Source: Prevotellaceae bacterium (GTDB lineage: Bacteria > Bacteroidota > Bacteroidia > Bacteroidales > UBA932). Taken from it: 12,109 bases of DNA. The stretch covers positions 1-12,109 of the forward strand of contig JAITPP010000143.1 of NCBI GenBank assembly GCA_031289385.1, in the 5' to 3' direction. The notes beneath the pieces are model-generated. The model saw only the letters and a list, made by a program, of their open reading frames with translations, had not been told where the DNA came from and did not search any database. Numbering within the stretch: the first letter of the stretch is position 1; every line of letters starts with the position of its first letter. Shown one piece after another: positions 1 through 6,771 of this stretch. A program made the position numbers and the translations under genes.

Positions 1-1
1 G

Positions 2-91
2 AACAGAAAAACGATTTGTTTTTCAAAAAATGAACAGATACACGACAATGTGATAGGAATGTATATTGAAAAGTATTATTATAAAAACTGA
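2..91 (+). CDS. IS1-family transposase, C-terminal end (partial)
   Basis: A reading frame open from the window edge ends in TGA at 89-91 and encodes 29 residues. It contains KTICFSKNEQIHDNVIG followed by YIEKYYYKN. From memory this matches the conserved C-terminus of IS1-type (InsB) transposases, where KTICFS, a short helix, VIG and xIEK precede the stop. The catalytic part would lie to the left of the window, so it cannot be judged whether the transposase is intact. It reads towards tsaE, which is on the opposite strand. The alternative is a chance match over a short stretch, but several consecutive signature positions agree. Confidence 0.7.
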   Translation, partial: NRKTICFSKNEQIHDNVIGMYIEKYYYKN

Positions 92-503
92 AATTTACGG
101 AAATAATAAATTCTGATAAATTAAGACATTACCACACACAATAGATGGGTCAAAACGTTGGACGAAAGAATACAAGACTTTGAACAATGGTGCAATACAG
201 TTGGCACATCAAAAATCAAAAACGTTTGTAATTTAATTGAAAATATTTATTAGACTTTATATAATATTTTTTTTTGAGGTACAGATAAAATGAAAAATAT
301 TTTCTAAAAACTAATGTGCTTTGGAAATGCAAATTGCGATGTTAGCAAAGGGTTTATTGCTATAAAACAGTCAATTACATCGATGCTGTGAATTTCATGC
401 AGAGTTGCAAATTTGTTCAAGGTTACTCAAATTTTTCACTGCACCTCAAAAAAAAGTTTTAGCCTAAAATCAAACCGAGCGGAGTATAATTGTATTTGAT
501 TTT
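92..503. other. Gene-poor stretch with mobile-element debris
   Basis: No complete gene is visible between the transposase stop and tsaE. Bases 125-253 form an open frame of 42 codons without an ATG, ending at TAG 251-253. Its residues (for example RWVKTLDERIQDFEQWCN) look protein-like, so it may be the tail of a degraded gene, but I do not recognise it. Bases 268-455 carry terminal inverted repeats and are listed separately. Bases 456-503 show nothing clear. Confidence 0.5.
268..455. mobile_element. 188-bp element with terminal inverted repeats (MITE-like or IS remnant)
   Basis: The left end (268-284) reads TTTTTTTTGAGGTACAG. The right end (439-455) is its reverse complement with one mismatch (16 of 17). 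A further TGAAAAAT stands on the inner side of both ends, offset by 6 bases on the left. The interior has no long ORF; the longest plus frame is about 23 codons from ATG 316 and contains CFGNANCDVSKGF, possibly a degraded zinc-finger-like start. No clear flanking target-site duplication is visible. The ends begin GGT once the T/A run is removed, as IS1-family ends do, and an IS1 transposase tail lies just upstream. I therefore infer a non-autonomous or decayed IS1-type element; this is not proven. Confidence 0.45.
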
Positions 504-920
504 CTAACTTCCCGTAACAATCCGCACGCCATTTTCAGTTTCTTCAATTTTTATTGTGAGGGTGTTGTCGGGGAGTAAGGGTGATATTTTTTCTGCCCAT
601 TCTATCAGGCAAAGGTTTTTGCTGTAAAAATATTCTTCGTAGCCTAAATCGTAAGCCTCGTCGAGTTTGTTGATGCGATAAAAATCGAAATGAAAAATTT
701 GTTTTCCGTCGGCACAATGGTATTCGTTGATAAGTGCAAATGTGGGACTGCTAACAATGTCGATAACATTAAGTTGTCGGCAAATTTCTTTTATGATTGT
801 TGTTTTGCCTGCGCCCATTTTTCCGTAAAATGCTATAATGCGCTTGTCGCCTATATGTTGCAACAACTCGGCGACAGCATCGCTGAGTTTATTTAATTCG
901 GGTATTTCTATTGAAAACAT
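504..920 (-). CDS. tsaE: tRNA threonylcarbamoyladenosine biosynthesis ATPase TsaE
   Basis: TsaE is the small P-loop ATPase that works with TsaB and TsaD to form N6-threonylcarbamoyladenosine at position 37 of ANN-decoding tRNAs in the cytoplasm. The 138-residue protein has the usual family length. Visible motifs are the Walker A loop GKMGAGKTT (residues 33-41), the SSPTF switch-like motif (57-61), HFDFYRI (77-83) and the C-terminal LIEWAE (105-110), all family hallmarks. The ATG at 920 sits directly before the conserved N-terminal region. No Shine-Dalgarno sequence is evident, as is common in Bacteroidota. Its stop lies 48 bp from the inverted-repeat element. The gene looks intact and stands alone here, with the next minus-strand gene 586 bp upstream. 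Confidence 0.96.
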   Translation of the reverse strand: MFSIEIPELNKLSDAVAELLQHIGDKRIIAFYGKMGAGKTTIIKEICRQLNVIDIVSSPTFALINEYHCADGKQIFHFDFYRINKLDEAYDLGYEEYFYSKNLCLIEWAEKISPLLPDNTLTIKIEETENGVRIVTGS

Positions 921-945
921 TTTATATTTGTATTTTTTATTTTTA

Positions 946-1100
946 TCGCAAAGTTCGCAAAATAATTATTAGTGGTTAATGATTAATTGTTAATTCGTAA
1001 TTTATTTTTTTACCGCAAAGTTTGCAAAATTTTTCGCAAAGAACGCAAAATAATTATTAATTATTAATTGTTAATTCGTAATTGTTTTTTTTACCGCAAA
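946..1100. repeat. Two-copy imperfect tandem repeat with CGCAAAG modules
   Basis: Copy A (946-1020) and copy B (1034-1100) are offset by 88 bp. Both begin TCGCAAAG, continue CGCAAAATAATTATTA, then TTAATTGTTAATTCGTAATT, and end TTTTACCGCAAAG. The CGCAAAG/TTGCGAAC module also occurs in the opposite orientation at 6247-6266 and 8261-8280. Together with the hairpin cluster further on, this fills the gap between tsaE and the Imm11-like gene. I see no gene in it. Confidence 0.7.
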
Positions 1101-1221
1101 GGTTTTTAATATCAATAAATCTTCATAATTAAATCTCCTTTATTATTATTTATTCTTGTTGTCTGAACTATGATTTTAGAGTGATTATTTTGATTTTTGT
1201 GATTTGTAATAATTTAAAGAT

Positions 1222-1446
1222 TGCCTGACGGACATGCCTTTTTGCCTGACGAGGCAATATTTTGATAACCGCAGGTAAGGCGTAAGCCGTAGCCTGCGGG
1301 AACAAATAGCACTTACCGCTGCCTGAAAGGCAAAACTTATTTGCCGATTTAAGATTAAAGTCCTGTCTTTCAGACAGTGGATAGAGTGTGCTCTTCTTAC
1401 CGCAGGTCGTTGCCCTGCGGTTATGAAAATCCTGCCTTTCAGGCAG
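1222..1446. repeat. Cluster of six GC-rich hairpins of two types
   Basis: In otherwise AT-rich intergenic DNA, six palindromes follow each other. Type A has TGCCT-like arms: 1242-1257 (TTGCCT/AGGCAA), 1320-1332 (TGCCT/AGGCA), 1363-1377 (CTGTCT/AGACAG) and 1432-1446 (CTGCCT/AGGCAG). Type B has CCGCAGG/CCTGCGG arms: 1269-1299 and 1399-1421. The order is A-B-A-A-B-A. Loops in the last three type A copies are 3 nt. A minus-strand frame of 108 codons crosses the cluster (1168-1494), but it is the translation of repeats and resembles no protein family I know. The hairpins could be a REP-like repeat cluster, or could act in transcript processing or termination downstream of the Imm11-like gene. Confidence 0.7.
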
Positions 1447-1506
1447 TCTGCTTGTTGCTTTCATCCTTTTTATCATGTTCATCATTAAAATCACAGTTCA
1501 GATTAT

Positions 1507-2151
1507 TTATTCTACTGAAATTTCATCAAATTCAATTCCCCATGCTGCGGCTTTTTTTCCGTTTTTGATTTCTTCCTTTATTTCGGGCGGTCGATTTTTC
1601 AGAAAAGCAAAAAGAACAAGCTCATCAATAATCAATTTCAAAGGGTCTTGAATAGGACGAAACATTTTATAGTCGCCTTTTGACAGTTTTTTGGCATCAA
1701 GAACTATTTTATCAATGGTATGAACGCCGGGAGTTTCACCCGGTATTCCTTCCATCAGAGTTGTGATTTCACTTTTTTCTTTATTCAAAACATCCACAGT
1801 GCCGACTACATTCAAAACGTAATAATCGGTATATGTTTTTTTGAGTTTGGGATATTCCACGATTGTGGGAAACAACTCGAAATTATCAACTCCAGCGCCG
1901 CGCAAAACGGAAACAAATGCTTCGCTGACGAGAATAACTTCCGCGCCTTCCAAAATATGCGAAGGTCGCTCAGGGTAGGGTTTATAAACCGAACCTGTAA
2001 ATTTGAGCGGGTTGGGGACAGGTTTAGCGGTTAATCTGCCTTTTAGAAAATTAACCATGCTCTCCGACAGAAAAAGTTTCTGTTCGGAATCCATCGTAAC
2101 TACGCCGCAGGGCGAGTTCGGGTCTGTTCTTATTTTGTAATATTTCAACAT
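1507..2151 (-). CDS. Imm11/DUF1629-like protein (putative immunity protein)
   Basis: The protein is 214 residues, cytoplasmic, with no signal peptide or membrane segment. From memory its architecture fits the DUF1629/Imm11 family: an N-terminal variable part, GAEVILVSEAFVSVL (69-83), GVDNFELFPT (87-96), YYVLNVVGTVDVLNKEKSE (110-128), an F/MFRP strand near residue 165 and a C-terminal WGIEFDEI. Imm11 proteins are predicted to neutralise polymorphic toxins, but the toxin contact is unknown. No toxin, Rhs or effector gene lies beside it: porW is upstream and the hairpin cluster downstream. It is therefore an orphan here, and the immunity role is inferred from family only. The ATG at 2151 is the first in frame; no clear promoter box or Shine-Dalgarno sequence is seen. 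Confidence 0.6.
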   Translation of the reverse strand: MLKYYKIRTDPNSPCGVVTMDSEQKLFLSESMVNFLKGRLTAKPVPNPLKFTGSVYKPYPERPSHILEGAEVILVSEAFVSVLRGAGVDNFELFPTIVEYPKLKKTYTDYYVLNVVGTVDVLNKEKSEITTLMEGIPGETPGVHTIDKIVLDAKKLSKGDYKMFRPIQDPLKLIIDELVLFAFLKNRPPEIKEEIKNGKKAAAWGIEFDEISVE

Positions 2152-2354
2152 ATTATTATTGTTTTTTCCGTAAGCTGAAGCGGACGGTTAATAAAGTGTC
2201 GTCCCTGCGAGACTTTTAGGCGTTATTCTTAATCTCCGCATTTCGCTACGCTGCATACGGGATTATCAATATTTAAGCCCTACGAACTTGCTTTTTTCGT
2301 AATTCGTAATTGTTCTTCATTCTTCCCTCTTCATTCTTAATTCTTCATTCGTAG
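2152..2354. other. Intergenic spacer with low-complexity repeats
   Basis: This spacer separates the end of porW from the Imm11-like gene. Around 2295-2352 it holds low-complexity TTCGTAATTCGTAATTG and TTCTTCATTC-type repeats related to those at 980-1085. Around 2196-2275 lies a more GC-rich stretch with GTCCCTGCGAGAC and a weak CCGCAT/ATACGG palindrome, which may be another dispersed noncoding repeat. No rho-independent terminator with a clear T-tract is seen. Confidence 0.4.
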
Positions 2355-5069
2355 TTAATAGTTTGATTTGAAAAACTGCATATATTCGGCAACGTTTTTA
2401 CTTTGTTTTAGTTTCTGTAAATTATCGGGACTAATAATAAAATGCAGATATTCAGAGTCTTCAAGTTTTTTTATCAAGCCCGATTTCGCCAGCATTTCGC
2501 TATAATAGGTACGTGCATCGTTTTTGCTGTTTAGTGTTTTTACAATCAGCAAGTCGTATTTATTGTCAAACGATTCGGATGCGGTTTCGTAATTACTGTC
2601 GAGATAATTATCGGCGTTAAACAAAATTATTTCAAATGCTACCAAGTTCACGTCCAGCGTTTTATCAACGAGAACGGCAATATATTGTTCTTTGTCGCTG
2701 GGCAAATATTCTTCGGTTTGTGTTTGTACGGACGAAATATCTTCGGGTTGTTCCGACATTATTTTAACTTCGTTTTGTTGCAACACTTTCAGCATTTCGT
2801 TGGCTGTTTTTTCTGTTTCGCTGCCGTTGTATTTTGTTGCTATGTTTGCCAATGCTTCTTTGTACGACGCAAGATTGTTTTGATAGTTTGTTGCAAGCAC
2901 TTTCAGCAGTTCCAAGCGGGGCATAACTTTTGATTCGCTGTTTGTTGCTATTGTGGCGTTTATCAAATCCAGCACTTCGGTATTTTTATTTTCTCTATAA
3001 AGATTTAGTGCTTGCTCGTAATTATTTTCAACCTGTTGTTCTTTTTGTTCGAGTTCCTGCAAGTATCCCGGATTTATAATTGACAGTGTAAGAATATTTT
3101 TGGGATAATAATTTGTCAGCAATTGTTTGTATTTATTTGCTTCGGATGTTTCGCCGTTTTCGGTGTATAAATTGTAAAGATAATAATATGATGATGCGAT
3201 ATATTCGCTATCGGGAAAGCGTTGTACAAGTTTTTCAAATGCTTCGATTGCCCGTTTGTTGTTGTTCATATCGTTTTTGTAGGATGTGGCAACCAAATAT
3301 AAAGCGTGCATTATTTTGTCATTTGATATTTGCATTGCGTCGGCGGTAAGCGGAACGTCTTGCAAATAATATTCGCGTTGTTCGGGTGTTAGCGACGGTT
3401 TTTGCGGTTCTTTATTATCCTGAGCGTTATTTGTTTTTGCCGTGTCGTTGGTTGCGTTAGCCAGCAAGTCGGGTTCGTTTTGTATATCGTCAAAATTAGT
3501 ATTTTCAGATATTCCTTTGTTTTTTCGTCGCCAGTTATCTTCAAGTTTACGGCGTCCCCATCGCATATTAAATTCGGTTAAACCTTGATTTAATTGTGAT
3601 GTATTGTAAAAATACCATTTTGCATTGCTTCCGCGCGAATTTTGTGTTGCTGCGTTTTCGCGTGTTCCGTATCTTTCCATATCCGACTGCATCACATAAT
3701 ATTGACGGCTTTGTTCTAATTTTTGTTGTTCTTCTTTTTGTTTTTTTGCTTGGGCAATTAAGTCGTCAATCATTTTATCGCGTTCGGCTTGTGGCATGTT
3801 TGCTATATTTTGCAGGCTGTCTTCGTGTTCTACAATTTCGAGATTTGGCGCAAGAACTTTGAGTATATCTATTTTTTGCAAAACATTTGCATAATGTTCG
3901 TGTAACTGTGGCAGCGAGCCTCGCGCATCGGTATAATTGTGAAACGATTTTACATAATCGGGACTTACAAAATATAATTCAGCCAAAGCCAAATGTGTAA
4001 GTCCGAGTTGCACGTTGTTGTCAAGATTTTTTTCTATTGATTTTAGATAATAATCAACAGCCTCTTTTTCATTTTTATCCAATCGCGAAAGGTATCCGAG
4101 AGCATAATAAATTTGGTCTAAATATTCTTCATTTTTTTTGTCTTTCGCCATTTTTGTGTAGAGTTTTTTCAACTCGCCGCCTTGTGTTGTTGCATCAAAA
4201 GAATTTGCTTTTTGAATTTGTGCTGCAAAGCGAACGTTGTATGGCGCGTTCATTTTAGAAACTTTGGTAAAGTACATCAACGAATTTTCTTTATTTCCCA
4301 CTTTTTGATGTAATTGGGCAATCAAAAAATTATAACGGATTTTTTCGGAACGTTTTTTTGTAAATTCCAGTGTTTTTTGCATTCTTTCGATAGCCTCGCC
4401 GTATTTTTTTTGTTTTATAAGCAGGTTTGTCCACGCCGCATGGTACAACTGATGATGCTGTTTCGGATAATTTTTCATTCTGCTTATTGCTTTCAGTCGG
4501 TTTTCGGCATCTTCCAAGTCGTTGCGTTCTGTCGAAACTATTGCGCTCCATATCCGCGATTCGTACAAAACCGTATCACGCGCGTATTGCGAATCCATAT
4601 ATTCGAGAGTTGCCGCCGCTCCCGTGTAATCCTGCATGTACGTTTGCGCTTTTGCAATGAGTATGTGCGCTTGCGGAACTTTTTCGTTAAATTCCTTTTT
4701 ATTGTAGAATGCGCGTTGTTCCTTATTCATTTTTTTACCGCGCGGAAGTTCGGGTTTCGCCGTTATCGAATGGTCTTGCACAACTTTATTCGATTTAGTA
4801 ATGGCTCTGTCCATATCCGAAGTTACTTTGTTAGCGGTTTCGCTGTACGAAAACGAAAATACGGGCAGCAATTCGTCGAACGATGCAGGATATGTACTTT
4901 CGGCTTTTTTAATACCTTCTTTGTAGCTTTCGTAGCCATTGAAATAGGTATTGTAATGCCCTGTAAATTTATGAAAAGTGCGTGTTGTCGCCGTATTCTT
5001 TTTGGTTGAACACGAAGCAAAAATTGCGAATAAAACGGCACAAGCAATTATTTTATTTATAATTTTCAT
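2355..5069 (-). CDS. porW: SprE/PorW-like type IX secretion lipoprotein (TPR)
   Basis: This is a predicted periplasmic or outer-membrane lipoprotein of the type IX secretion and gliding apparatus of Bacteroidota, where SprE/PorW helps connect the motor and the translocon. The 904 residues start with a lipoprotein signal (lipobox FASC, Cys20). A conserved N-terminal segment HKFTGHYNTYFNGYESYKEG (33-52) follows, then TPR-like helices (about 130-400), a charged coiled stretch (about 425-460), the family motif WYFYN (485-489) with RWGRRKLEDNWRR (503-515), more TPR helices (about 580-760) and a conserved C-terminal domain (about 790-904). The length is near that of the roughly 870-residue SprE, rather than the shorter PorW. 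It is divergent from a DUF4296 lipoprotein and has its own -7 box. The symbol follows PorW/SprE homology; sprE would be equally valid. Confidence 0.9.
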   Translation of the reverse strand: MKIINKIIACAVLFAIFASCSTKKNTATTRTFHKFTGHYNTYFNGYESYKEGIKKAESTYPASFDELLPVFSFSYSETANKVTSDMDRAITKSNKVVQDHSITAKPELPRGKKMNKEQRAFYNKKEFNEKVPQAHILIAKAQTYMQDYTGAAATLEYMDSQYARDTVLYESRIWSAIVSTERNDLEDAENRLKAISRMKNYPKQHHQLYHAAWTNLLIKQKKYGEAIERMQKTLEFTKKRSEKIRYNFLIAQLHQKVGNKENSLMYFTKVSKMNAPYNVRFAAQIQKANSFDATTQGGELKKLYTKMAKDKKNEEYLDQIYYALGYLSRLDKNEKEAVDYYLKSIEKNLDNNVQLGLTHLALAELYFVSPDYVKSFHNYTDARGSLPQLHEHYANVLQKIDILKVLAPNLEIVEHEDSLQNIANMPQAERDKMIDDLIAQAKKQKEEQQKLEQSRQYYVMQSDMERYGTRENAATQNSRGSNAKWYFYNTSQLNQGLTEFNMRWGRRKLEDNWRRKNKGISENTNFDDIQNEPDLLANATNDTAKTNNAQDNKEPQKPSLTPEQREYYLQDVPLTADAMQISNDKIMHALYLVATSYKNDMNNNKRAIEAFEKLVQRFPDSEYIASSYYYLYNLYTENGETSEANKYKQLLTNYYPKNILTLSIINPGYLQELEQKEQQVENNYEQALNLYRENKNTEVLDLINATIATNSESKVMPRLELLKVLATNYQNNLASYKEALANIATKYNGSETEKTANEMLKVLQQNEVKIMSEQPEDISSVQTQTEEYLPSDKEQYIAVLVDKTLDVNLVAFEIILFNADNYLDSNYETASESFDNKYDLLIVKTLNSKNDARTYYSEMLAKSGLIKKLEDSEYLHFIISPDNLQKLKQSKNVAEYMQFFKSNY

Positions 5070-5094
5070 CTATTATTTTATATAAAACAAACTA

Positions 5095-5102
5095 CAAAGA
5101 TA
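5095..5102 (-). promoter_or_regulatory. Bacteroidota -7 box for the porW-like gene
   Basis: On the minus strand these bases read TATCTTTG, an exact match to the Bacteroidota -7 consensus TAnnTTTG, 25 bp upstream of the ATG at 5069. The expected -33 TTTG is poor; only GTG lies at about the right spacing. The site is inferred from the consensus. Confidence 0.5.
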
Positions 5103-5176
5103 ATTTTTCTTTAATAAATTACACACCATTAATGCAAAAATAGTTCAACAATTTTGTATTGACAGTAAAAATTAAC

Positions 5177-5232
5177 AGTAATTGGTATTTAGTAATTGGT
5201 ATTTAGTCGTTGGTATTTAGTCGTTGGTATTT
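5177..5232. repeat. Four tandem 14-bp repeats (AGTNNTTGGTATTT)
   Basis: Four contiguous 14-bp units occur: AGTAATTGGTATTT twice (5177-5204), then AGTCGTTGGTATTT twice (5205-5232). Degenerate CGTATTT units follow to about 5250. The same unit stands in reverse complement at 8342-8383. The array lies between the divergent porW and DUF4296 promoters. Confidence 0.85.
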
Positions 5233-5305
5233 CGTATTTCGTATTCTGTATATTGATATTAAGTTGTAAGTTAGAAAAATTAAGAAGTTAAAAAATGATA
5301 AATGG

Positions 5306-5401
5306 TAAATAATCAATAATCAATAGTAAATAATCAATAGTAAATAATCAATAGTAAATAATCAATAGTAAATAATCAATAGTAAATAATCAATAGTAAA
5401 T
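5306..5401. repeat. VNTR-like array of five perfect 14-bp units
   Basis: The unit TAAATAATCAATAG is repeated five times without error (5327-5396). It is preceded by a 21-bp variant that carries an extra half-unit (5306-5326) and followed by a partial unit (5397-5401). It lies 43 bp upstream of the -7 box of the DUF4296 gene. Perfect identity suggests recent expansion or slippage, so copy number may vary between strains and could change promoter spacing. Confidence 0.9.
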
Positions 5402-5444
5402 ATTACTCTTTTCATATCAATTTCGCAAATTGAAATTCAAATTG

Positions 5445-5452
5445 TACATTTG
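5445..5452 (+). promoter_or_regulatory. Bacteroidota -7 box for the DUF4296 lipoprotein gene
   Basis: TACATTTG matches the TAnnTTTG consensus exactly. A TTTC at 5421-5424 lies 20 bp upstream and could serve as a weak -33 element. Transcription would start near 5456-5459, leaving a short leader before the ATG at 5471. Confidence 0.5.
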
Positions 5453-5470
5453 CATTCATAAAATTATATT

Positions 5471-6106
5471 ATGACATTAAAATTTAAATTAATATTATTT
5501 GTTTTGTTGCCGCTGTGCTTGCTTGGATGCAAAAAAAATGACATTTTAAGCATGCCGCAACTCGAAAATATTTTGTTTGAAATGCACTTAGCTGACGGCG
5601 TATTTAGCACTCTTACAGCCAATAACAAAATTAATAACGCCGATTCTGTTTTCAGATATAAAAATATTTTTGAGAAATATAAATGCTCGCGCGATAAATT
5701 TGAAAAGTCGATGCGTGCTTATTCGCGCAAAAAAGAAACTATTGATAAAATTTACGAAAATGTGCAAAAACGCTTTGAAACAGTGTTAAAAAATTATGAA
5801 GGTATAAGCGTTTCGGAGTTTACAAATAGCATTATTAATAAAATTTCTACGCCTTTTAAAAATATTTTTTCAACCGTAGATAAATCGTTTGAAAACATCG
5901 AAAGTTTCGATGATATGCAAAACAAAATATCGGAACAAAACGATAATTTACAGGAAGATACAGCCATAGACTCGGCAAAAAATGAAGTTGATGACACGCC
6001 TGTTATAAACGAAAAAACAAAATCCGACAGTATTTTAAAATTAAAGCATAATAGTTTTAAAAAACAGTTGCAAAAATTTGAGCAAAATAGCGATAAAATA
6101 AATTAA
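5471..6106 (+). CDS. DUF4296 domain-containing lipoprotein
   Basis: This is a 211-residue predicted lipoprotein: a hydrophobic signal (residues 5-18) and lipobox LLGC with Cys20. Immediately after comes PQLENILFEMHLAD (29-42), characteristic of the Bacteroidota DUF4296 family, whose function is unknown. Residues about 60-120 are helical and basic, with the pattern of a YKxxFEKYxCSRDKFEKSMRAY segment. The C-terminal third (about 130-211) is acidic, Asn/Ser/Lys-rich and probably disordered, and differs from the conserved core. It is divergent from the porW-like gene and shares its control region. A functional link to type IX secretion is suggested only by position. The ATG at 5471 gives a complete signal peptide and lies 18 bp after the -7 box. 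Confidence 0.8.
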   Translation: MTLKFKLILFVLLPLCLLGCKKNDILSMPQLENILFEMHLADGVFSTLTANNKINNADSVFRYKNIFEKYKCSRDKFEKSMRAYSRKKETIDKIYENVQKRFETVLKNYEGISVSEFTNSIINKISTPFKNIFSTVDKSFENIESFDDMQNKISEQNDNLQEDTAIDSAKNEVDDTPVINEKTKSDSILKLKHNSFKKQLQKFEQNSDKIN

Positions 6107-6226
6107 ATTAACAAATTAACAATATAATATAAAACCATTAAAAAATATATTTAACTATTTTACAGTAAAAGATGGAATTGCGCTGAATAGAACTATCTGC
6201 GACAATCATACACAATTAATTTATTT

Positions 6227-6250
6227 GATTTAATTATATGCGAAAAATTT
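6227..6250 (+). repeat. 24-bp perfect direct repeat, left copy (right copy 6761-6784)
   Basis: The bases GATTTAATTATATG followed by CGAAAAATTT occur identically at 6227-6250 and 6761-6784. The right copy contains the ATG and first codons of the amidohydrolase gene. The two copies are 534 bp apart and enclose the complete small secreted-protein gene. The left copy runs directly into another dispersed module (ATTTGCGAACTTTGCGGTTA, 6247-6266), which recurs at 8261-8280. The right copy does not. Confidence 0.9.
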
Positions 6251-6312
6251 GCGAACTTTGCGGTTAGAAAAACAATAAAAAAAATACAAAAGAGATTGAA
6301 TTAGCAAAAAAA

Positions 6313-6753
6313 ATGAAAAAAAATATTATTTACATATTAATGATAATCAGCAATATGTGCTACTCACAGCAAGCCGATAAATTTGACTCTATTTATGTAA
6401 TAAATCAAGAAGATATAAAATGTATTTATATAGAAGAAAATGAAATTAAAATATTAGTAAATACATTAGCCATAGAAAAAATGAATAAAGTAAAATTTTC
6501 AAATTATGGATATTTAAAATTTTATTTTTATGAAAACAAAATTCCGATATTTTCTTCATTGATGGCTATGAAACCTGAATTTATTTATATATATGAAGTG
6601 TTTGATAGCATAATTTTTAATGGAAAAATTAATATTCAATATTCACATCTAAATGAAAATAATAAAGAACGGCAATTGTTTTTATCTAAACTTATCTTTT
6701 CTGCCGTTATTTCCGGACGTGTATGTTTACAAACACAAACGCCGAAAAAATAG
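6313..6753 (+). CDS. Small secreted protein of unknown function
   Basis: I do not recognise this 146-residue protein. It starts with a likely Sec signal peptide (MKKN, hydrophobic IIYILMIISNMCYS, probable cleavage after residue 18 before QQ) and has no lipobox. The mature part is rich in Ile, Asn, Lys and Tyr, alternates short hydrophobic strands (for example YLKFYFY near residue 67 and FIYIYEVF near 90) and looks like a small beta-rich domain. Its codons are more AT-rich than those of its neighbours. It ends 18 bp before the amidohydrolase start and could be co-transcribed with it, but the 24-bp direct repeats around it suggest a separate origin. No -7 box match was found upstream. Confidence 0.7.
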   Translation: MKKNIIYILMIISNMCYSQQADKFDSIYVINQEDIKCIYIEENEIKILVNTLAIEKMNKVKFSNYGYLKFYFYENKIPIFSSLMAMKPEFIYIYEVFDSIIFNGKINIQYSHLNENNKERQLFLSKLIFSAVISGRVCLQTQTPKK

Positions 6754-6771
6754 TAAAAATGATTTAATTAT

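Noticed and set aside
1168..1494. 108-codon minus-strand frame across the hairpin cluster
   Set aside because: The residues are translations of the palindromic repeats (two copies of ERQDF and similar); no domain or start signal is seen.
4314..5009. 231-codon plus-strand open frame inside porW
   Set aside because: It is antisense to the conserved N-terminal third of the porW-like gene, has no recognisable domain and is rich in Phe, Cys and Arg, as expected of a shadow frame.
5177..5401. CRISPR array
   Set aside because: The 14-bp units are contiguous with no spacers, and no cas genes are present.
6240..6300. Start of a second amidohydrolase copy at the left 24-bp repeat
   Set aside because: After the shared ATG CGA AAA ATT the frame meets a TAG within a few codons; only the start region is duplicated.
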